A stretch of DNA of 64,000 nucleotides from Delphinus delphis (GCF_949987515.2 NC_082694.2:15989958-16053957), one strand, 5' to 3'. Shown: positions 21,403 to 33,724, numbered from the stretch's first letter. A program made the numbers and translations. The notes: generated by a model from the letters alone, not told the origin.

Positions 21403-24150
21403 TGGGTAGTGTTTTTTGAAGAACAAAAATTTTAAATTTGGATGGAGATTAATCTATTTTTTCTTTTGTTGCTTGTGCTTTTAGTACCATATCTAAGAAC
21501 ACATTGCCAAACCCAAGGTAATAAATATCTACCCCTATGTTTCCTTCTAAGACTTTAATAGTTTTAGCTCTCATATTAGGTCTTTGATCCTTTTGAGTTA
21601 ATTTTTGTATATGGTGTGAGGTAAGATATCAACTTCATTTTTCTTTTCGTGTAGTTATCCAGTTGTCCCAGCATCATTTGTTGACAAAACAATTCTTTCT
21701 CCATTGAATGATCTTGGTGCCTTTGTCAAAAATCAGTTGACTATAGACAAATGGTTTTATTTCTGAACTCTCAATTCTATTCCATTGATCAATATGTCTA
21801 TCCTTATGCCAGTACTACTCTGTCTTGATGACTTTTGCTTTGTAGTAAATTTTGAAATCAGGAAGTATAGGTCTTCCAACTTTGTTCTCCTTTTTCAAGA
21901 TTGTTGTTACTATTTTGGGTCTCTGTCAATTCCAAATGAACTTTAGAATCAGCTTGTCAGTTTCTACAAAAAAGTCAGCTGGGATTTTGATAGGGATTGC
22001 ATTTCATCTGTAGATCAATTGGGGGAATATTGTCATCTTAATAATATTAAGTCTACTGATCCATGATCACGGAGATGTCTTTCCCTTTATTTAGCTCTCT
22101 TTAGTTTCTTTCAACAATGTTTTGTAGTTTTCAGAGTATGAACTCTACGCTTTTGTTAACTGTATTCCCAGGACTTCATTCTTTCTGATGCTATTGAAAA
22201 TGGAATGGTTTCTTAATTTTATTTTCAGATTGTTCATCACAAATATATAGAAATGCATTGATTTTTACATGTCAATCTTGTATCCTGCAACCTTACTAAA
22301 CTTTTTATTAGTTTTCATAGTTTTTAAAGTGAATTCCTTAGGATTTTTTATATGCAAGATCTTCTAATCAAGAAAGTTTATATCTTTCTTTTCATCTGTT
22401 GCCTTTTATTGCATTTTCTTGCCTAACTGCCCTGGTTAGAACCTCGAGTACAATGTTGAATGCAGTTGTTAAGAGTGAACATTCTTGTGTTGTTCCTGAT
22501 TTTAGGGGGAAAGCATCTAGTTTTTCACCATTAAGTATGATATTAACTGTGGGGTTTTTATAGATGGCCTTTATCAGGTTGAGAAGATTCCTGTCTATTC
22601 CTAGTTTTTAAAGTGCTTTCATCATGAAAGTGTGTTGGGTTTTGTCAGATGCTTTTCCTGAATCTATTCAGATGATCATATGGCCTTTGTCCTTTATTTT
22701 ATTGATATGGTGTATTATATTAGCTGATTTTCATTTGTTGAACCAACCTTGCACTCCTGGGATAAATCCCACTTGGTCGATGTGTATAAACCTTTTTATA
22801 TGTTGCTGTATTTGGTTTGCTAGTGTTTTATTATGGATACTTGTGTCTATATTTGTAGGGGGATATTGGTCTGAAGTTTTCTTTTCTTGTGATGTCTTTG
22901 TCTAGCTTTGGTATCAGGGTAATTTTGGCCTTGTAGAATGAGTTAGGAAGTATTCCTTCTCTTCTATTTTTTGGGATGAGTTTGAGAAAGGTCAGTGTTA
23001 ATTCTTCAAACACTTGGTAGAATTCAGTAGCGAAACCATTTGATTCTGGGCGTTTCTGTGTTGGAAATTTTTAAGTTACTGATTCAACCTCTTCACTTGT
23101 TATATGTTTATTCAGATTTTCTATTTCTTTTGAGTTCATTTTGGCAGTTTGTGTCTATCCAGGAATTTGTTCATTTCATCTTGGTTTACAGTTTGTCGGA
23201 ATATAATTACCTGTACTTTTCTAATTCTTTTTATTTCTGTAAGATTGTTAGTAATGTCCCCTCTTTCATTCCTGATCTTGGTAATTTGAGTCTTCTCTTT
23301 TTTTTTCTTGGTCATCTAGCTAAATGTTTGTCAATTTTGTTGATCTTTTCAAAAAAATAACCTTGTGTTGATTTTCTTTATTTTTTTAATTCTGTATTTC
23401 ATTTATCTCCATTCTTATATTTGCTAATTTCTTCCTTAATTTGCTTTGGATTTAGTATGCACTTCTCTTACTAGTGTGTAAGGTGGAAGATTAAGTTATT
23501 CATTTGAGATCTTTCTACTTTTTAATATAGGCATTTATAGCTATAAATTTCTCTCTATGCACAGCTTTCACTGTATCTCACAAGTCTTAGTTTGCTGTGG
23601 CTTTGTTTTCATTCATTTAAAAATATTTTCTGATTTTCCTCTTCATTTTATCCTTGACCCAATTGTTATTTAGGACTGTGTTGTTCAATTTTCACATATT
23701 TGTGAGGGTCCCAAATTTCTTTCTGTTTTTGATTTCTAATTTCATTGTGGTTGGAGAACAGACTTTATATTTCCACACTTTTACATTTATTGAGGTTTGT
23801 TTTATGGGCTAGCGTATAGTCTATCTTGAGAATGTTCCATGTGCATTGGAGAAGTTCTATTCATTTGTTATTGGGTGGAGTGTTCTGTAGATGTCTGCTA
23901 AGTCCAACTGGTTTATAGTGCTATTCAAATCCTCTATTTCTTTGTTGATCTTCTGTCTACTTGTTCTAACCATTATTGAAAATTGAGTACTGAAATATCC
24001 AACTATTACTTTAGAATCATCTATATCTCTTTTCAATTCTGTCATTTTTTGCTTCACATATTTTGGAGCTCTTTGTTAGCCATATATGTGTTTATAGTTG
24101 TTATATCCTGTTAACGAATTACGTAGCAGCTCTTTGCAGCAGAAAAAGTT

Positions 24151-24599
24151 GTCTTGAATTCCACCATTATTTACAAATATCACAAATGTTAAGGGGTGAT
24201 ATTTACTGGTGAAGTCTGTTGACTCACCAGCCTGGATAGAGATGTTGTTGATTTTAGTGTGTTACATAAAACGTCTTTGGCATCATATGACTGTCATCAG
24301 CACACTGCCTTATTGTATTTTGGGGGAACAGAATTTTTCCATTTTCTCACACTGTACCTTGCTTTAGAGCTCAGTCAACTCCCATCTTACATCTGGTATT
24401 ATTAGATTCTCACCAACAGTATGACCTTTTTATTCCTAGGCAACAAGCTCCTGCTTTTGGAGCTTTTTCACTTGTTTATAATTTTTTTTTAATGAAAACT
24501 TGACTCTGTTTAGAGATTCCAGTAGCCATTTACAATAATTAGCCCCTTTACTTGTCAAATAGCTGTTATTTGTAAAGTGCCTTTCAATTTTGGAACCTG
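24151..24599. other. No gene or certain repeat seen
   Basis: This tract lies between the antisense L1 and a MaLR LTR. It is AT-rich, with a short T run near 24483. Nothing in it could be assigned. Confidence 0.4.
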
Positions 24600-24950
24600 C
24601 TATAGACTAATATTTTGTGTCCCCTCACAATTCGTATGTTAAATCCTAACATAACACCCAATGTGATGGTATTTGGATGTGGGGCCTTTGGGAGGTGATT
24701 AGATCATGAAGGTAGGGCCCTCATGCATGAGATTAGTGCTCTTATAAAAGAGACCCTTCCCTTGCCCCTTCACTTCCACACAGTGAAAAGACAGCTCTAC
24801 GAACCAGGAAATGGGTCTCACTGAATCTGCTAGTGCCTTGATCTTGAACTTCCCAGCCTCCAGAATGGTAAGAAATAAATTTCTGCTGTTTATAAGCCAC
24901 CTGGTTTATGACAGTCTGTTACAGCAGCCCAGATGGACTAAGAGAGAGCC
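24600..24950 (+). mobile_element. Solo MaLR LTR (MST/MLT1 class)
   Basis: It reads 'ctatagactaatattttgtg', 'cacccaatgtgatggtat', 'gggcctttgggaggtgat', 'gagattagtgctcttataa', 'cccagcctccagaatgg' and 'gcagcccagatggactaag'. The order and length match a complete solo LTR. It is a fossil of a nonautonomous retroelement with no genes. Confidence 0.82.
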
Positions 24951-25564
24951 TTTGCTGAATGTGTAAGTTGTTCACTGCAGACAGTGCACAAAGGAACAGA
25001 ACACCTCAAATTACTGGCCCATGTAAAACCCATTCATAAATATATTTCATTATAAAGATGAGCTTTTTATATCTATTGTCCTTTAGTACATTGAAATGAC
25101 TTGGAAGACTGAAAACCTTCACCATTAACTTAATCAAAACTGTTTATAAACCTAGGCCAGAATCCTCCTTTTCTTTTTCACACTGCATCTTCAAAAATTA
25201 CCGTTTAGAGACTGTCAAACATGTTTGTAAACCACAAATGCTAGTGCTAACACAATATGTAATATAACTGGAGGGACATATTAAATACCTACACAAAAAA
25301 ACTGAAAAAATACTGAGTGCATCACAACACACATCACTTTTAACACACACAATACACATTTTGCAATATTTACAACAACTGCAAAATGACAGGGGTGGAC
25401 AGCTAAGTTGTGGCACTAACAATTCCTTTTTCAGAATGAAATCTTCCCTTTTATATTCTGTTAAACTGGTAAGGCTTATTTGCCCTATGAGTAAGAGAGC
25501 AGTATGTAAGGAGTAGTTGGGGAAGGAAATTTGAGTGGGAGAATATTGTGTCTTATAAGACATC
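24951..25564. other. No gene seen
   Basis: A 131-codon open frame on the minus strand (25198-25593) crosses most of this tract. Its cysteine- and serine-rich product shows no family signature, promoter or splice context, and the local composition is AT-rich, so I treat it as chance. The block could be old retroelement internal sequence. Confidence 0.4.
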
Positions 25565-26070
25565 CACACATTTTTTGATACTTTTCCCTTCAAAAGGTGA
25601 AGCCTCCTTGCCTTCTCCTTAAGTATGAGTTATTTTTAGTGATTCACTTAATGAATATCATGTGGCAGAAGTGACAGTGTGTGACGTTCAAGATTTGGAC
25701 CCACAAGGCATTGTGGCTTCCTCCTCGCTCTCTCCTTTGGATCATACACTCTGGGAGAAGCTAGCAGCCGTGTTGTTAGGACACTCAAGCAGCCCTGTGA
25801 AGAGTCCCACATGATGAAGAATCAAGGTCTTCTGGCAATAGTCACGCGAGGGAACCATCGTGGAGGTGGATCTTCCAGCCCCTGTCAAGCCTTTAGATGA
25901 CTGAAACCCCAGCTGACATCTTGAATGCAACCTCATGGGAGATCCTGAGCCAGAACCACTTACCTAAGCTTCTCCCAAATTCTTGACCCACAGAACTGTG
26001 CCATGATAAATGTCGGCTGTAAATTCTGGAGCAATTTGTATGCAGCAATAGATAACAAATACAGATTGGG
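25565..26070 (+). mobile_element. MLT1-type MaLR LTR
   Basis: It contains 'atatcatgtggcagaagtga', 'cactcaagcagccctgtga', 'gacatcttgaatgcaacc' and 'gagatcctgagccagaacca', then 'cagcaatagataac' at the end. It is the same family as the LTRs at 13800 and 33725. Confidence 0.75.
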
Positions 26071-26860
26071 GCTGACACGTTAGCTTACCATCCTCCGCGC
26101 CATATAATACAGAGTTCATGCTTTATTAGGCGTCTCCCTTATTTTCTGTCAAAACTGAGGATGGACTCAGTCAAATGAACTCGGTACACTGTGCACTGCC
26201 AATAATGTCCCAGTGACCAAGCAAGTCAGATGCAAGCCCATCTCCAAAGGGAGGAGAATGGATTCCACCTCTTGATGGGAGAAGCTGCAAAGTCGTATAC
26301 AAAAGGGCATGCATACAGGGATGGGAGGAACTTATGACCATCTTTAAAAGTCTGTCGTAAGCAGGGACATCTTATTGTGTCAGAAAGCACAGAAACTGTC
26401 AAAGACTAATGGAGCCATTTCAAAAGGGCACAGGAGACAACCAGAAGGGGCTTCCACTGGCCTGAGATGGAACGATGGAATTTGCTGTAAAATACTCCAG
26501 AAAGGGAATTCCATGACAGTCCAGTGGTTAAGACTCGGTGCTTTCACTACAGTGGCCCGGGTTCAACTGGGGATCTAAGATCCCACAAGCCACGAGGCGT
26601 GGCCAAAAAATGAAATAAAATAAAACAAAGTATTACAGAAAAAACAAAGTTGGGGTATGCGTAGATGAAATAAGATTGGCAGAATATTGAGAATAGTTGA
26701 AGCTGAGCGATGGACACATGAAGATTCATTTTAGTCGTCTCTTTACTTTTGGTATATTTGAAACTTTTCTTAAGCAGAATTTTATAAGACTAATATGTGT
26801 TCAATATTTTAAAAATGTAGAAAATACAGAGATATCAAAAATATAAAATTATTGGTCAAT
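26071..26860. repeat. Mostly unassigned, with a probable L1 3' end and a SINE
   Basis: About 26300-26500 and 26628-26840 look like the 3' end of an old L1 (phrases 'gatggacacatgaagattca' and 'ttggtatatttgaaac') interrupted by the SINE. The first 230 bp are unassigned. Confidence 0.4.
26505..26627 (+). mobile_element. CHR-family SINE, short form, divergent
   Basis: The head is ggaattccatgacagtcc. It has 'gcccgggttcaactggg' and a 'gcgtggccaaaaaa' end. A deletion shortens the middle. The imperfect flanks 'aaatactccagaaa' / 'aagtattacagaaa' suggest an old insertion. Confidence 0.85.
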
Positions 26861-27355
26861 CCCCCCACTCGGAAATACAATTGGTAACATTGATCCATTC
26901 TGCTTGGCTGTTCCGAGAGCATATTTGCAAACCCTGTCCAGCATTGCTCAGGGGTGTCATTAACCATAACTGCACAAATACAGCCTTTTGCCAGTCACCA
27001 GGGAGCCGCACCTCACGGTTACCCGTGGGAGAAGCAACTTGTTTGCAAAGTGGCACTTGCAACCCCGAGGCTCTGTCCTTGGCACTGTGGCTTTGGGGCA
27101 CATGTCTGAAACCAGGGTTTTTTTTGCCCTGACTCAGGATTTTACTTGGGCAGGTTCCTTCTGGCCCTCACACAGGTCTCTCCTTGAACTTGTCTAGCTG
27201 CCTATCACTGCACTGTCTGTCAGACCCTCACACCCACAAAGGGAGTTTTGAGTATGCCATAAACCGGTACCTGAATTCAGCCCACCCTAAACATACCCTG
27301 CACGTCTGGAGAGGCTCTGTGGCCCCCTTTTAATTTTAGGGGGAACTGGACTTTT
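26861..27355. other. Unique sequence, no gene seen
   Basis: Frames up to 83 codons exist on both strands between 26856 and 27197. None has splice context or a recognisable motif, and they overlap one another, so I do not call a gene. Confidence 0.45.
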
Positions 27356-27357
27356 GT

Positions 27358-27412
27358 TTAATTAATTAATTTTTTTTAAAATTTAAAAAAAAATTTTTTT
27401 AATTAATTAATT
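27358..27412. repeat. AT-only near-palindromic tract
   Basis: Two copies of the self-complementary ttaattaattaa flank alternating T, A and T runs. The 55-bp tract contains no G or C and could extrude a hairpin. It may have begun as a SINE or L1 tail. Confidence 0.8.
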
Positions 27413-27419
27413 TTGTTTT

Positions 27420-27830
27420 AAATGAATATGGATTCATTTTTGCAAACTTAACAAATTGGGATCATACTTTTTTTGCTTTACATATGCTGGAAATATTTTC
27501 ACGTGCCAGTAAATACACTTTCTGATGTGATTTTTAGTGCTGGCATAATTTTCTGAAGTAATAGCCTGCATGGTATACACTTAAGTGATTTTCCACAGCA
27601 TTTTTTTGCAGCTCTAGATAATGTTGCAATGAATGCTTTCGTAACAAAACCTTCCACTGTCTCTCTATTTCCCTAAGAGAGGTTCCTAGAAATGGGATTA
27701 CTGAATCAAGGTATTTGAACATACGCATGTGTGTAGTATGTTAAAGTGTTGTCAATGCGCTATGTGAAAAATGGTATTTTCCTTTGATTTGCTTTTCTCT
27801 GATTACCGGTAAACTAAAGAAGCATTTCAA
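27420..27830 (-). mobile_element. Antisense old LINE 3'-UTR-like fragment
   Basis: The phrases 'tgttgcaatgaatgctttcg', 'gagaggttcctagaaatggg' and 'ttactgaatcaaggtatttg' are typical of the reverse strand of old LINE 3' regions. The subfamily is uncertain. Confidence 0.6.
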
Positions 27831-27904
27831 TGATTTGGGGTAAAATGTCAGGAGATATTAAGGGAAAAGAGGACACAGAACTTTCTCTTTTGAAGGATAC
27901 CTTT

Positions 27905-28100
27905 AATGTGCCCTGCGTCTGCTTTATCGGTGGTCAGGAGTGAGTAGTAGGGTGTTGGAGCCAGACCGATTGGGGCACCCTGGGTAGGTGTCTTGCTCGT
28001 TTCGTTACCTGTAAGAACAGGAGTCACAGGAGAACTTACCTGCCGAGTCCTGTGACGATCTCACGAGGTAATCCCTGCGAGGCTCAGCTTTTGACGGCTG
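27905..28100 (-). mobile_element. MIR SINE, antisense
   Basis: Phrases resembling 'ggagccagaccgattggg', 'cgtttcgttacctgtaaga' and 'tgtgacgatctcacgagg' follow the MIR order. It is an ancient tRNA-derived SINE shared by mammals, noncoding. Confidence 0.55.
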
Positions 28101-28717
28101 TGGAATAAACACATCTCTGTCAGGGTCATGACATGAACGTGACCCTGGAAGTATTCCAAAATGTTAACAGATTATTGCTGGATGGTAGTATTATGTGTGA
28201 CTTTTATCTGTGATTTTTGGTTTTCCTTTTTCTCTTACCTTGCTATGCATTTTTGACGTTTTTGAAATAATGATCATGTGTCACGTTAATGAAGTGAAAA
28301 GACTTTCTAAAACCTTTTGTAAAAATGCAGCACCCCCCAGCTGTAACCCCTCACTCCCCAAGGTCTGCAAACACTTCAGCACCAAGCTGGCCCCCCAGAC
28401 AGCTGACACCCCCATCCCGTGACCCCGCAGCTGCCTGCCTCTCGGCTCAAAAGCTGCGTGGAACTGTGTCTCAGGGCCGCCTGCCAGGTGCACAGCTGTG
28501 ACCCCTTACAGCTTGAGCTGCTCTCGCCACGGCAAATTGAGGGCCTGGCTGGTAGGGGAGAGGGTCCTGCTGGAGTTGAGCAGAGATGGGAGAGCCAAGA
28601 ACTGCTGTGGTAGCCCCAGCCCATCCGGTACCACCATCTGCATCTCTGGCCCGGCAAGCCCCAGCAGGCCCTGGATTATTTTTAGAATTGACAGAGGCCT
28701 TCCAGATCACCTAGCCT
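28101..28717. other. Unique GC-rich sequence, no gene called
   Basis: From 28330 to 28700 the sequence is GC-rich and carries overlapping frames on both strands (60-93 codons). None has splice context I can support. It is worth a conservation check but I see no known family. Confidence 0.45.
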
Positions 28718-28876
28718 GTGGTTCAGCCTAGGCTGCACATAGGAATCAGGAAGGAAGCGTCTTAAAACACACGGATGCTCGGGCCCCACTCCAGGCCTAT
28801 TAGATCAGAATCTCCGGAGGTGGCCCCTGTCATCAGCAGGTGAGTCTGATGGTCAGACGAGGTTGAGAACCGCTGA
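28718..28876 (+). mobile_element. MER5-like hAT fragment
   Basis: It reads 'gtggttcagcctaggctgca', 'gcgtcttaaaacacacgg', 'gggccccactccaggc', 'agatcagaatctccgg' and ends 'aggttgagaaccgctgag'. This is the MER5 layout: a small nonautonomous hAT DNA transposon with inverted ends. Confidence 0.8.
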
Positions 28877-28984
28877 GTCCAAACTCTACATCTTATCATC
28901 TGAGATGCTGGGCCTCGTGATATCACATGGCCCGTGGTAAGACTTGAACACACTCCGCAGCTGGTCATGCAGCACGAATCGTCA

Positions 28985-29180
28985 CAGCCCTCCCTTACAT
29001 CTTGAGAGGGCCAGGTGGTTTACAACGATTTTCTGAGACATCATCGCTATTGGTCCACATAACACAGGATGAGGAAGGCAGGCAGACGTTATCTGTGCTT
29101 TGAGGACCAGGACACTGAGGCCCACAAAGGTGAAGTGAATTGCAGGTCTGAGATGGAGCCAGAACTATAATTTGACTTCA
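28985..29180 (+). mobile_element. MIR-like SINE fragment
   Basis: It includes 'atcgctattggtccaca', 'gaccaggacactgaggccc', 'caaaggtgaagtgaattg' and 'agatggagccagaact', the 3' part of MIR. Confidence 0.6.
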
Positions 29181-29269
29181 TTCCCATGACACCTGGAGGC
29201 AGGACCCCTTCCAAGGGGAGTCTCTCAGATGCAAACGCCTTGAGGGCCTGCATTCCTGAGCCCTGCCCC

Positions 29270-29380
29270 AGACCCACTGTATCAGCACATCTGGGTGTGG
29301 GAGGGAGTGACTGCAGTTTTAAGAAACTCCTCAGGGGATTGTGATGGACACGAAAGTTTGAGGATCATTTCAAGCGCCTC
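29270..29380 (+). mobile_element. MER5-like hAT fragment, partial
   Basis: It includes 'cacatctgggtgtgggag', 'gcagttttaagaaactcc' and a 'aagtttgaggatca' end, matching the right half of a MER5-type element. Confidence 0.6.
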
Positions 29381-30249
29381 CACGGTGGTGACCTGAGGCT
29401 GAATAACAACATATACACCTATTTACAATTTAATTTTAATTGTGGGACAGGAGACTTCTGAGTTCAGATGGCAGAGCAGAAGAACATCTCAAAGAAATTG
29501 TAATTAATAGCCTCAGAAAGATAAGATATTACATTCATTAAGTTAGAATACGACAGTCTTTCATTTCATCAAGGAGTGACAACACTGAAAGATGGACTCC
29601 AAGTGCAACTCCAAGGCGATGGAGTTACACTTATAAAATTCTGAGCGGCAAAGTTTTTAACCCAAGAACTCATCCCATGCCTAGCCCAACTATTGATGAA
29701 GTGTCCATGAAACAAAGACATTTTTCAGATGTTCACAGTAAAAAATGGACCAGCCAGCAAATAATCACACAAAAGAACGTGTCCCTTCTCAGAAAGCTAC
29801 TGTGCATCACACCTAGAAACCAGCCAGTTCAGACTGGAGGACAGAGAACAGAGATCTCTGGGATAGAGGTCTCTGTGAAAACAATGGACGGGATACATTC
29901 GACCCTGTGGAAAATTGTGCTAAGAGGCATTGTATAGAGCTGTAGGAATGCAGGGGAAGACGTGGCCAGAGATTCGGAGAAGGCAAACACAAACTGTTAT
30001 GTTAGAAAGGAAATGTAATCTTAATACTCTACCTGGCTTAGCTGTGAACAGTATTTCAGAGGCATAATAATGGAAAACCTGATTATCGATTTCACCAAAA
30101 AATGGTGATATATTAAAAGGGTAGAGGGATTCAGGGGAGGGTGGGTTTGAGAGAGCTAAAGTCCCTTTCTGTCACAATGGGATGTCAGTGAATAGTGAAT
30201 GAGTAATGAATAAGACTGATTATTAAGAGATGACAGAGCATGCATGTTA
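29381..30249. other. Unassigned tract, no gene called
   Basis: An 86-codon plus-strand frame (29677-29937) lies here in a text with 'ttttcagatgttcacag' and 'cccttctcagaaagctactg'. It gave me an impression of a repeated or retro-copied sequence but no family. No start context, splice sites or A tail support a gene. Confidence 0.35.
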
Positions 30250-30760
30250 TTTAAAAATATAGAGGTACATGCTAACAAAGAATGAAAACAATTGAAAGTG
30301 ATTGCTTCTAGGGAGTTGGAGAGGGGACAAAAGGGAGAGAAGGGGGGAACCAGCAGGCTAGTGATTTTAGTATAGACTTTTAGCCATTGTTTGACTTTTA
30401 AAACTATGTATGTATATTACTTTGATTTTTAAAAAAAAACTCCCATAACCTCCAAAGGTAATTCCAAAAATGTCTGACCCAATAGCATTATTGCTTGCTT
30501 GAATTTCAGAAGGGAAGAAGATATTCACAGCACATATACGCATGAAAAGATTTGTAGGGTAACTATATAAAGAACTCCTACAGATACATAAGATGGCGGG
30601 GGGGGGGGACTTGAATCCAAAAGAATAATGGGCAAGAAGATAGAAGCAGGAATCTGTGAATGGCTCACAAATATATGAAACATTTCTCATTAAAATTCAG
30701 GGAGATCGAAATTAAAAGCACAATAAGATACTGTTTCATTTTTTCCCCTTTTTTGTCTCT
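30250..30760 (+). mobile_element. L1 fragments with an 11-G run
   Basis: The first part resembles an L1 3' UTR. The second (30500-30740) has L1 ORF2 3' text ('actatataaagaactcct', 'aaacatttctcattaaaatt'). A run of 11 Gs at 30598-30608 interrupts it. Confidence 0.55.
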
Positions 30761-30892
30761 TTAAAACAATGACTTTTAAATTTTTTTGTTTTCTTATTCT
30801 ATTTTTTCCTTCTGCTAGTAGAGAAGTTATATACACTAAAAATTCTTTTAGTAGCTACACTTGAAAGTTTAACAGGCACACTTAAAGCCTAA

Positions 30893-31050
30893 AGGAGCAC
30901 AGGGAGCTATATTCAATATCTTATAGTAACCTATAATGGAAAAGAATCTGAAAAAGAATCTATATCTATCTATATATATATCTGAATCACTTTGTTGTAC
31001 ACCTGAAACTAACATAACATTGTAAATCAACTATACTTCAATAAAAAAAA
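30893..31050 (+). mobile_element. 5'-truncated L1 3' end
   Basis: It runs 'gagcacagggagctatattc', 'gaatctgaaaaagaatct', 'ttgttgtacacctgaaac' and 'ctatacttcaataaaaaa', like 1931-2238. Confidence 0.8.
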
Positions 31051-31259
31051 TGTTACAAAAGAAAGCCTAAAGTTACTATCTTAACATTCCTTCTGAAATC
31101 ATCTAAGGATCTTGTTTATTTGTCCAGGATTGTAGTTTTGTGGTTTTTAACCCTAGAAATTAGGCATGACGATGATGATGATTAATTGTAATAGAGAGTG
31201 CTTGTTCAGATTTCCTATATATTTATAAGTTTCTTTGCTCTCCAGTTCTTTTTGCATCT

Positions 31260-31735
31260 CAGGTCATTTCCCTTCTCCATGAAGTACAGCCGTAAACACT
31301 GTCAGCGCCCCACTCAGATCTCCCTGGGTTGGTGCACCCTCCCCCGGCTGCTGTGAGTGTTGGCTGCCAAAAGCCCACAGCTGCATCTTGCCCTGGAGAA
31401 TTACCTTTAGCCAAGAGGAGCAACCTTACCTGGAGGGGCCTGGAGAATTATTCCCCCCTGAGGAGGCACAGTCAATGACGAACTGCCAATTTCTGGGGGT
31501 TGGGGGACATCAACCAAATATCAAAGTGGGAGAACTCTGAAGGACTATCTGTACTCCAGAGCTCCCCGTGGGATTAGTCGGATGCTAGATTCAGCTGAAA
31601 CTCTCTCTGCCTCTCCTGCCCTAACTTGCTCTCTCACTTCCTTATAGACTTCTCCTGAGAGCACTACCTCAATGAATCATTTGTACAAGGACCCCATCAC
31701 AGGCTCTGTTCTAAGGGTTTCTGACCTAAGACAGC
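31260..31735 (+). repeat. ERV LTR-like sequence, unassigned
   Basis: The 3' end 'gagcactacctcaatgaatc', 'cccatcacaggctctgttc' and 'tctgacctaagaca' is like the end of mammalian ERV LTRs. The body contains 'cttgccctggagaatt'. No internal region is attached. Confidence 0.45.
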
Positions 31736-31970
31736 ATCTTACAGAAGTTCCTTTTGTATAGGTCCATGATATACAACTCTCCCCTTTTTTGTTTTCCTGA
31801 AACTGTCCATTTCTTCCTTAGTCGTGAGAGGTAGCCTTGCAAGGTACACAGTTTCAGATTGACATCTATTTTCCTCTTAGCACTTCAAAGAGATCATTTC
31901 AAATAAGCACATGAAATGATGTTCAGCATCATTAATCATGAGGGAAATGAAAATTAAAACCACAATGACA

Positions 31971-32196
31971 GGGCTTCCCTGGTGGCACAGTGGTTGAGAG
32001 TCCGCCTGCCGATGCAGGGGACACAGGTTCGTGCACCGGTCCGGGAAGATCCCACATTCCGCCGAGCAGCTGCGCCCGTGAGCCATGGCCGCTGGGCCTG
32101 CGTGTCCGGAGCCTGTGCTCCGCAACGGGAGAGGCCACAACAGTGAGAGGACTGCGTACCGCAAAAAAACAAACAAAAACAAACAAACAAACAAAA
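31971..32196 (+). mobile_element. CHR-2-like SINE
   Basis: The duplication is aaaccacaatgaca (31957-31970), repeated as aacccacaatgaca after the tail. The A tail has become AAAC repeats. Within the head, 'aggttcgtgcaccgg' keeps the B-box shape. Confidence 0.93.
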
Positions 32197-32375
32197 AACC
32201 CACAATGACAGACCACTTCACATCCACTAGGATGGCAATAATCAAATAGATGGACAAGAACAAGTGTCAGCAAGGATGTGGAGTAACCAAAACCCTTACA
32301 TATTGTTGGCGGGATGTAAAATAATGTAGTTATTTTGGAAAGCAGTCTGGCTGTTCATCAAAAATTTCAACATAG

Positions 32376-32520
32376 AATAAGAAACAAGGATATATTGTAC
32401 AGCACAGGGAATTATAGCTATTATCTCGTAATAACTTTTAATGGAGTATAATCTGTAAAAATACTGAATCACTATGCTGTACACCTGAAACTAATATAAT
32501 ATTGTAATTATACTTCAATA
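32376..32520 (+). mobile_element. 5'-truncated L1 3' end nested in an older L1
   Basis: Its flanks aaaatttcaacatag (32361-32375) and aaaaattcaacatag (32521-32535) are a clear target-site duplication. The body is the 'tgtacagcacagggaatt' to 'atacttcaataa' 3' end. Confidence 0.85.
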
Positions 32521-33724
32521 AAAAATTCAACATAGAGTTTCATACCCAGCAATTCTACTCCCATTAAAATTTCAGGCCCAGCTCCCACACACCTCTTTTG
32601 CTGCTGGTCCAAGGCTCAATCTCTTGTCTGCAGGGCTTCTGTCAGCATTTACTGTCCAGGCAACTCTGCCTTTCAGGAATTTTCCCCTTTGAAGGTTTCT
32701 CTCTATTTCTTGCAAACCCAGGAAAACAGTACAAACAATGGTTTTTGTTTTTTGTGGGAGGTCATCTAAGAATTTCTAGCCTACCACAGTGCTGGCAGCG
32801 GAATTAGATTCCATTTCACATCTATCAGAATGGCAAACACTTTAATACCTGACACTTCAAGTGTTGAGAACTTGGGCAAATTAAACCCTTATGCATTAGT
32901 GGTTGAAGCATAAATTGGGACAACCATTTTGGAGAGCTAGTTGTTATTATCTAGAAAAACATAAGTTGCACATTTCCTACATTCTACTCCTGGTATATAC
33001 TCTAGAGAAACTCTTCCACACATGTCCTAATATACAAGTATAACAACATCTATCATGCACTGTTTATAAGAGAACTCATTGGAAACAATGTTCATTTAAG
33101 AGCATACATTATGGTCTATTTATGCACTGGAATACTATGAAGCAATGAAAAGGAACAAACCAGAGCTACATGTATTAATATGAATAAATCTTCCAAACAT
33201 AATATGAGCAAAAAAGCAAGTTGCAGAAAAATACACATAATATGATTATGTTTGCATAAAGGCTAAAACATGCAAAACAACAGTAAACATGACTTATGTA
33301 ATGCATACGTACATAGCAAGAATATGAAGAAATACAGAACAGCATCAACACCAAACTCAGAACAGCAGTCGCTTCTAAAAAGAAGGGTAGGGCCATAAAT
33401 GGGGAGGGGAACCAAGAGCTCCAACTGAACTAGTATTGTTTCGTTTCTTAAACTGCGTGATGAATACATGTCTATTCACCCTATTATTCTTTGTATCTTT
33501 TTATAAGTCTTGCCTTGTCATCGAGCCATATTGGTACCTCTGAGTCCTTCTAATGGAGCGAACCCCAGAGTCACCAGTAGTAATGCGATTGAGTTCAGTG
33601 AGGGAGAAGGTGTGGTGTGAGAAAAGCAGACAGCTGAGGTCCACCAACATCTCTGAAGGCTGCAGAGGGGAGTTTACGAATCCATGGAAGAAGAGAATTT
33701 TAAGAATGCTTATTTAGTAGGCAG

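Larger units (their letters stand above)
19563..24150 (-). mobile_element. Antisense L1 (3' UTR through ORF2), broken by SINEs
   Basis: Read on the plus strand it starts with the reverse complement of an L1 3' UTR ('gattcacataccatgcaatt', 'caatgcaaccactaacc') and passes through ORF2 in reverse ('ccattgatcaatatgtctat', 'tttagaatcagcttgtc', 'tggtttgctagtgtttt', 'gatgtctgctaagtcc'). All frames are broken. A second 3'-UTR-like fragment lies at ~20761-20850. Four SINEs are inside. The left and right parts may be separate elements. Confidence 0.78.
31885..33480 (+). mobile_element. Sense L1 (3' ORF2 to 3' UTR) with two insertions
   Basis: ORF2 text is read in order: 'ataagcacatgaaatgatg', 'taggatggcaataatca', 'tttcatacccagcaattc', 'tatcagaatggcaaac' and 'gcactggaatactatga'. 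A CHR-2-like SINE (31971-32196) and an L1 3' fragment (32376-32520) are inside. A second old L1 may begin near 32805. Confidence 0.72.

Noticed and set aside
22831..24057. LINE-1 reverse-transcriptase-like peptides on the minus strand
   Set aside because: They are short pieces of a broken antisense L1 ORF2 without an intact domain, so they are described as part of the mobile element and not as genes.
25198..25593. 131-codon minus-strand cysteine-rich frame
   Set aside because: It has no motif pattern with conserved spacing, lies in AT-rich sequence next to retroelement LTRs and has no supporting splice sites.
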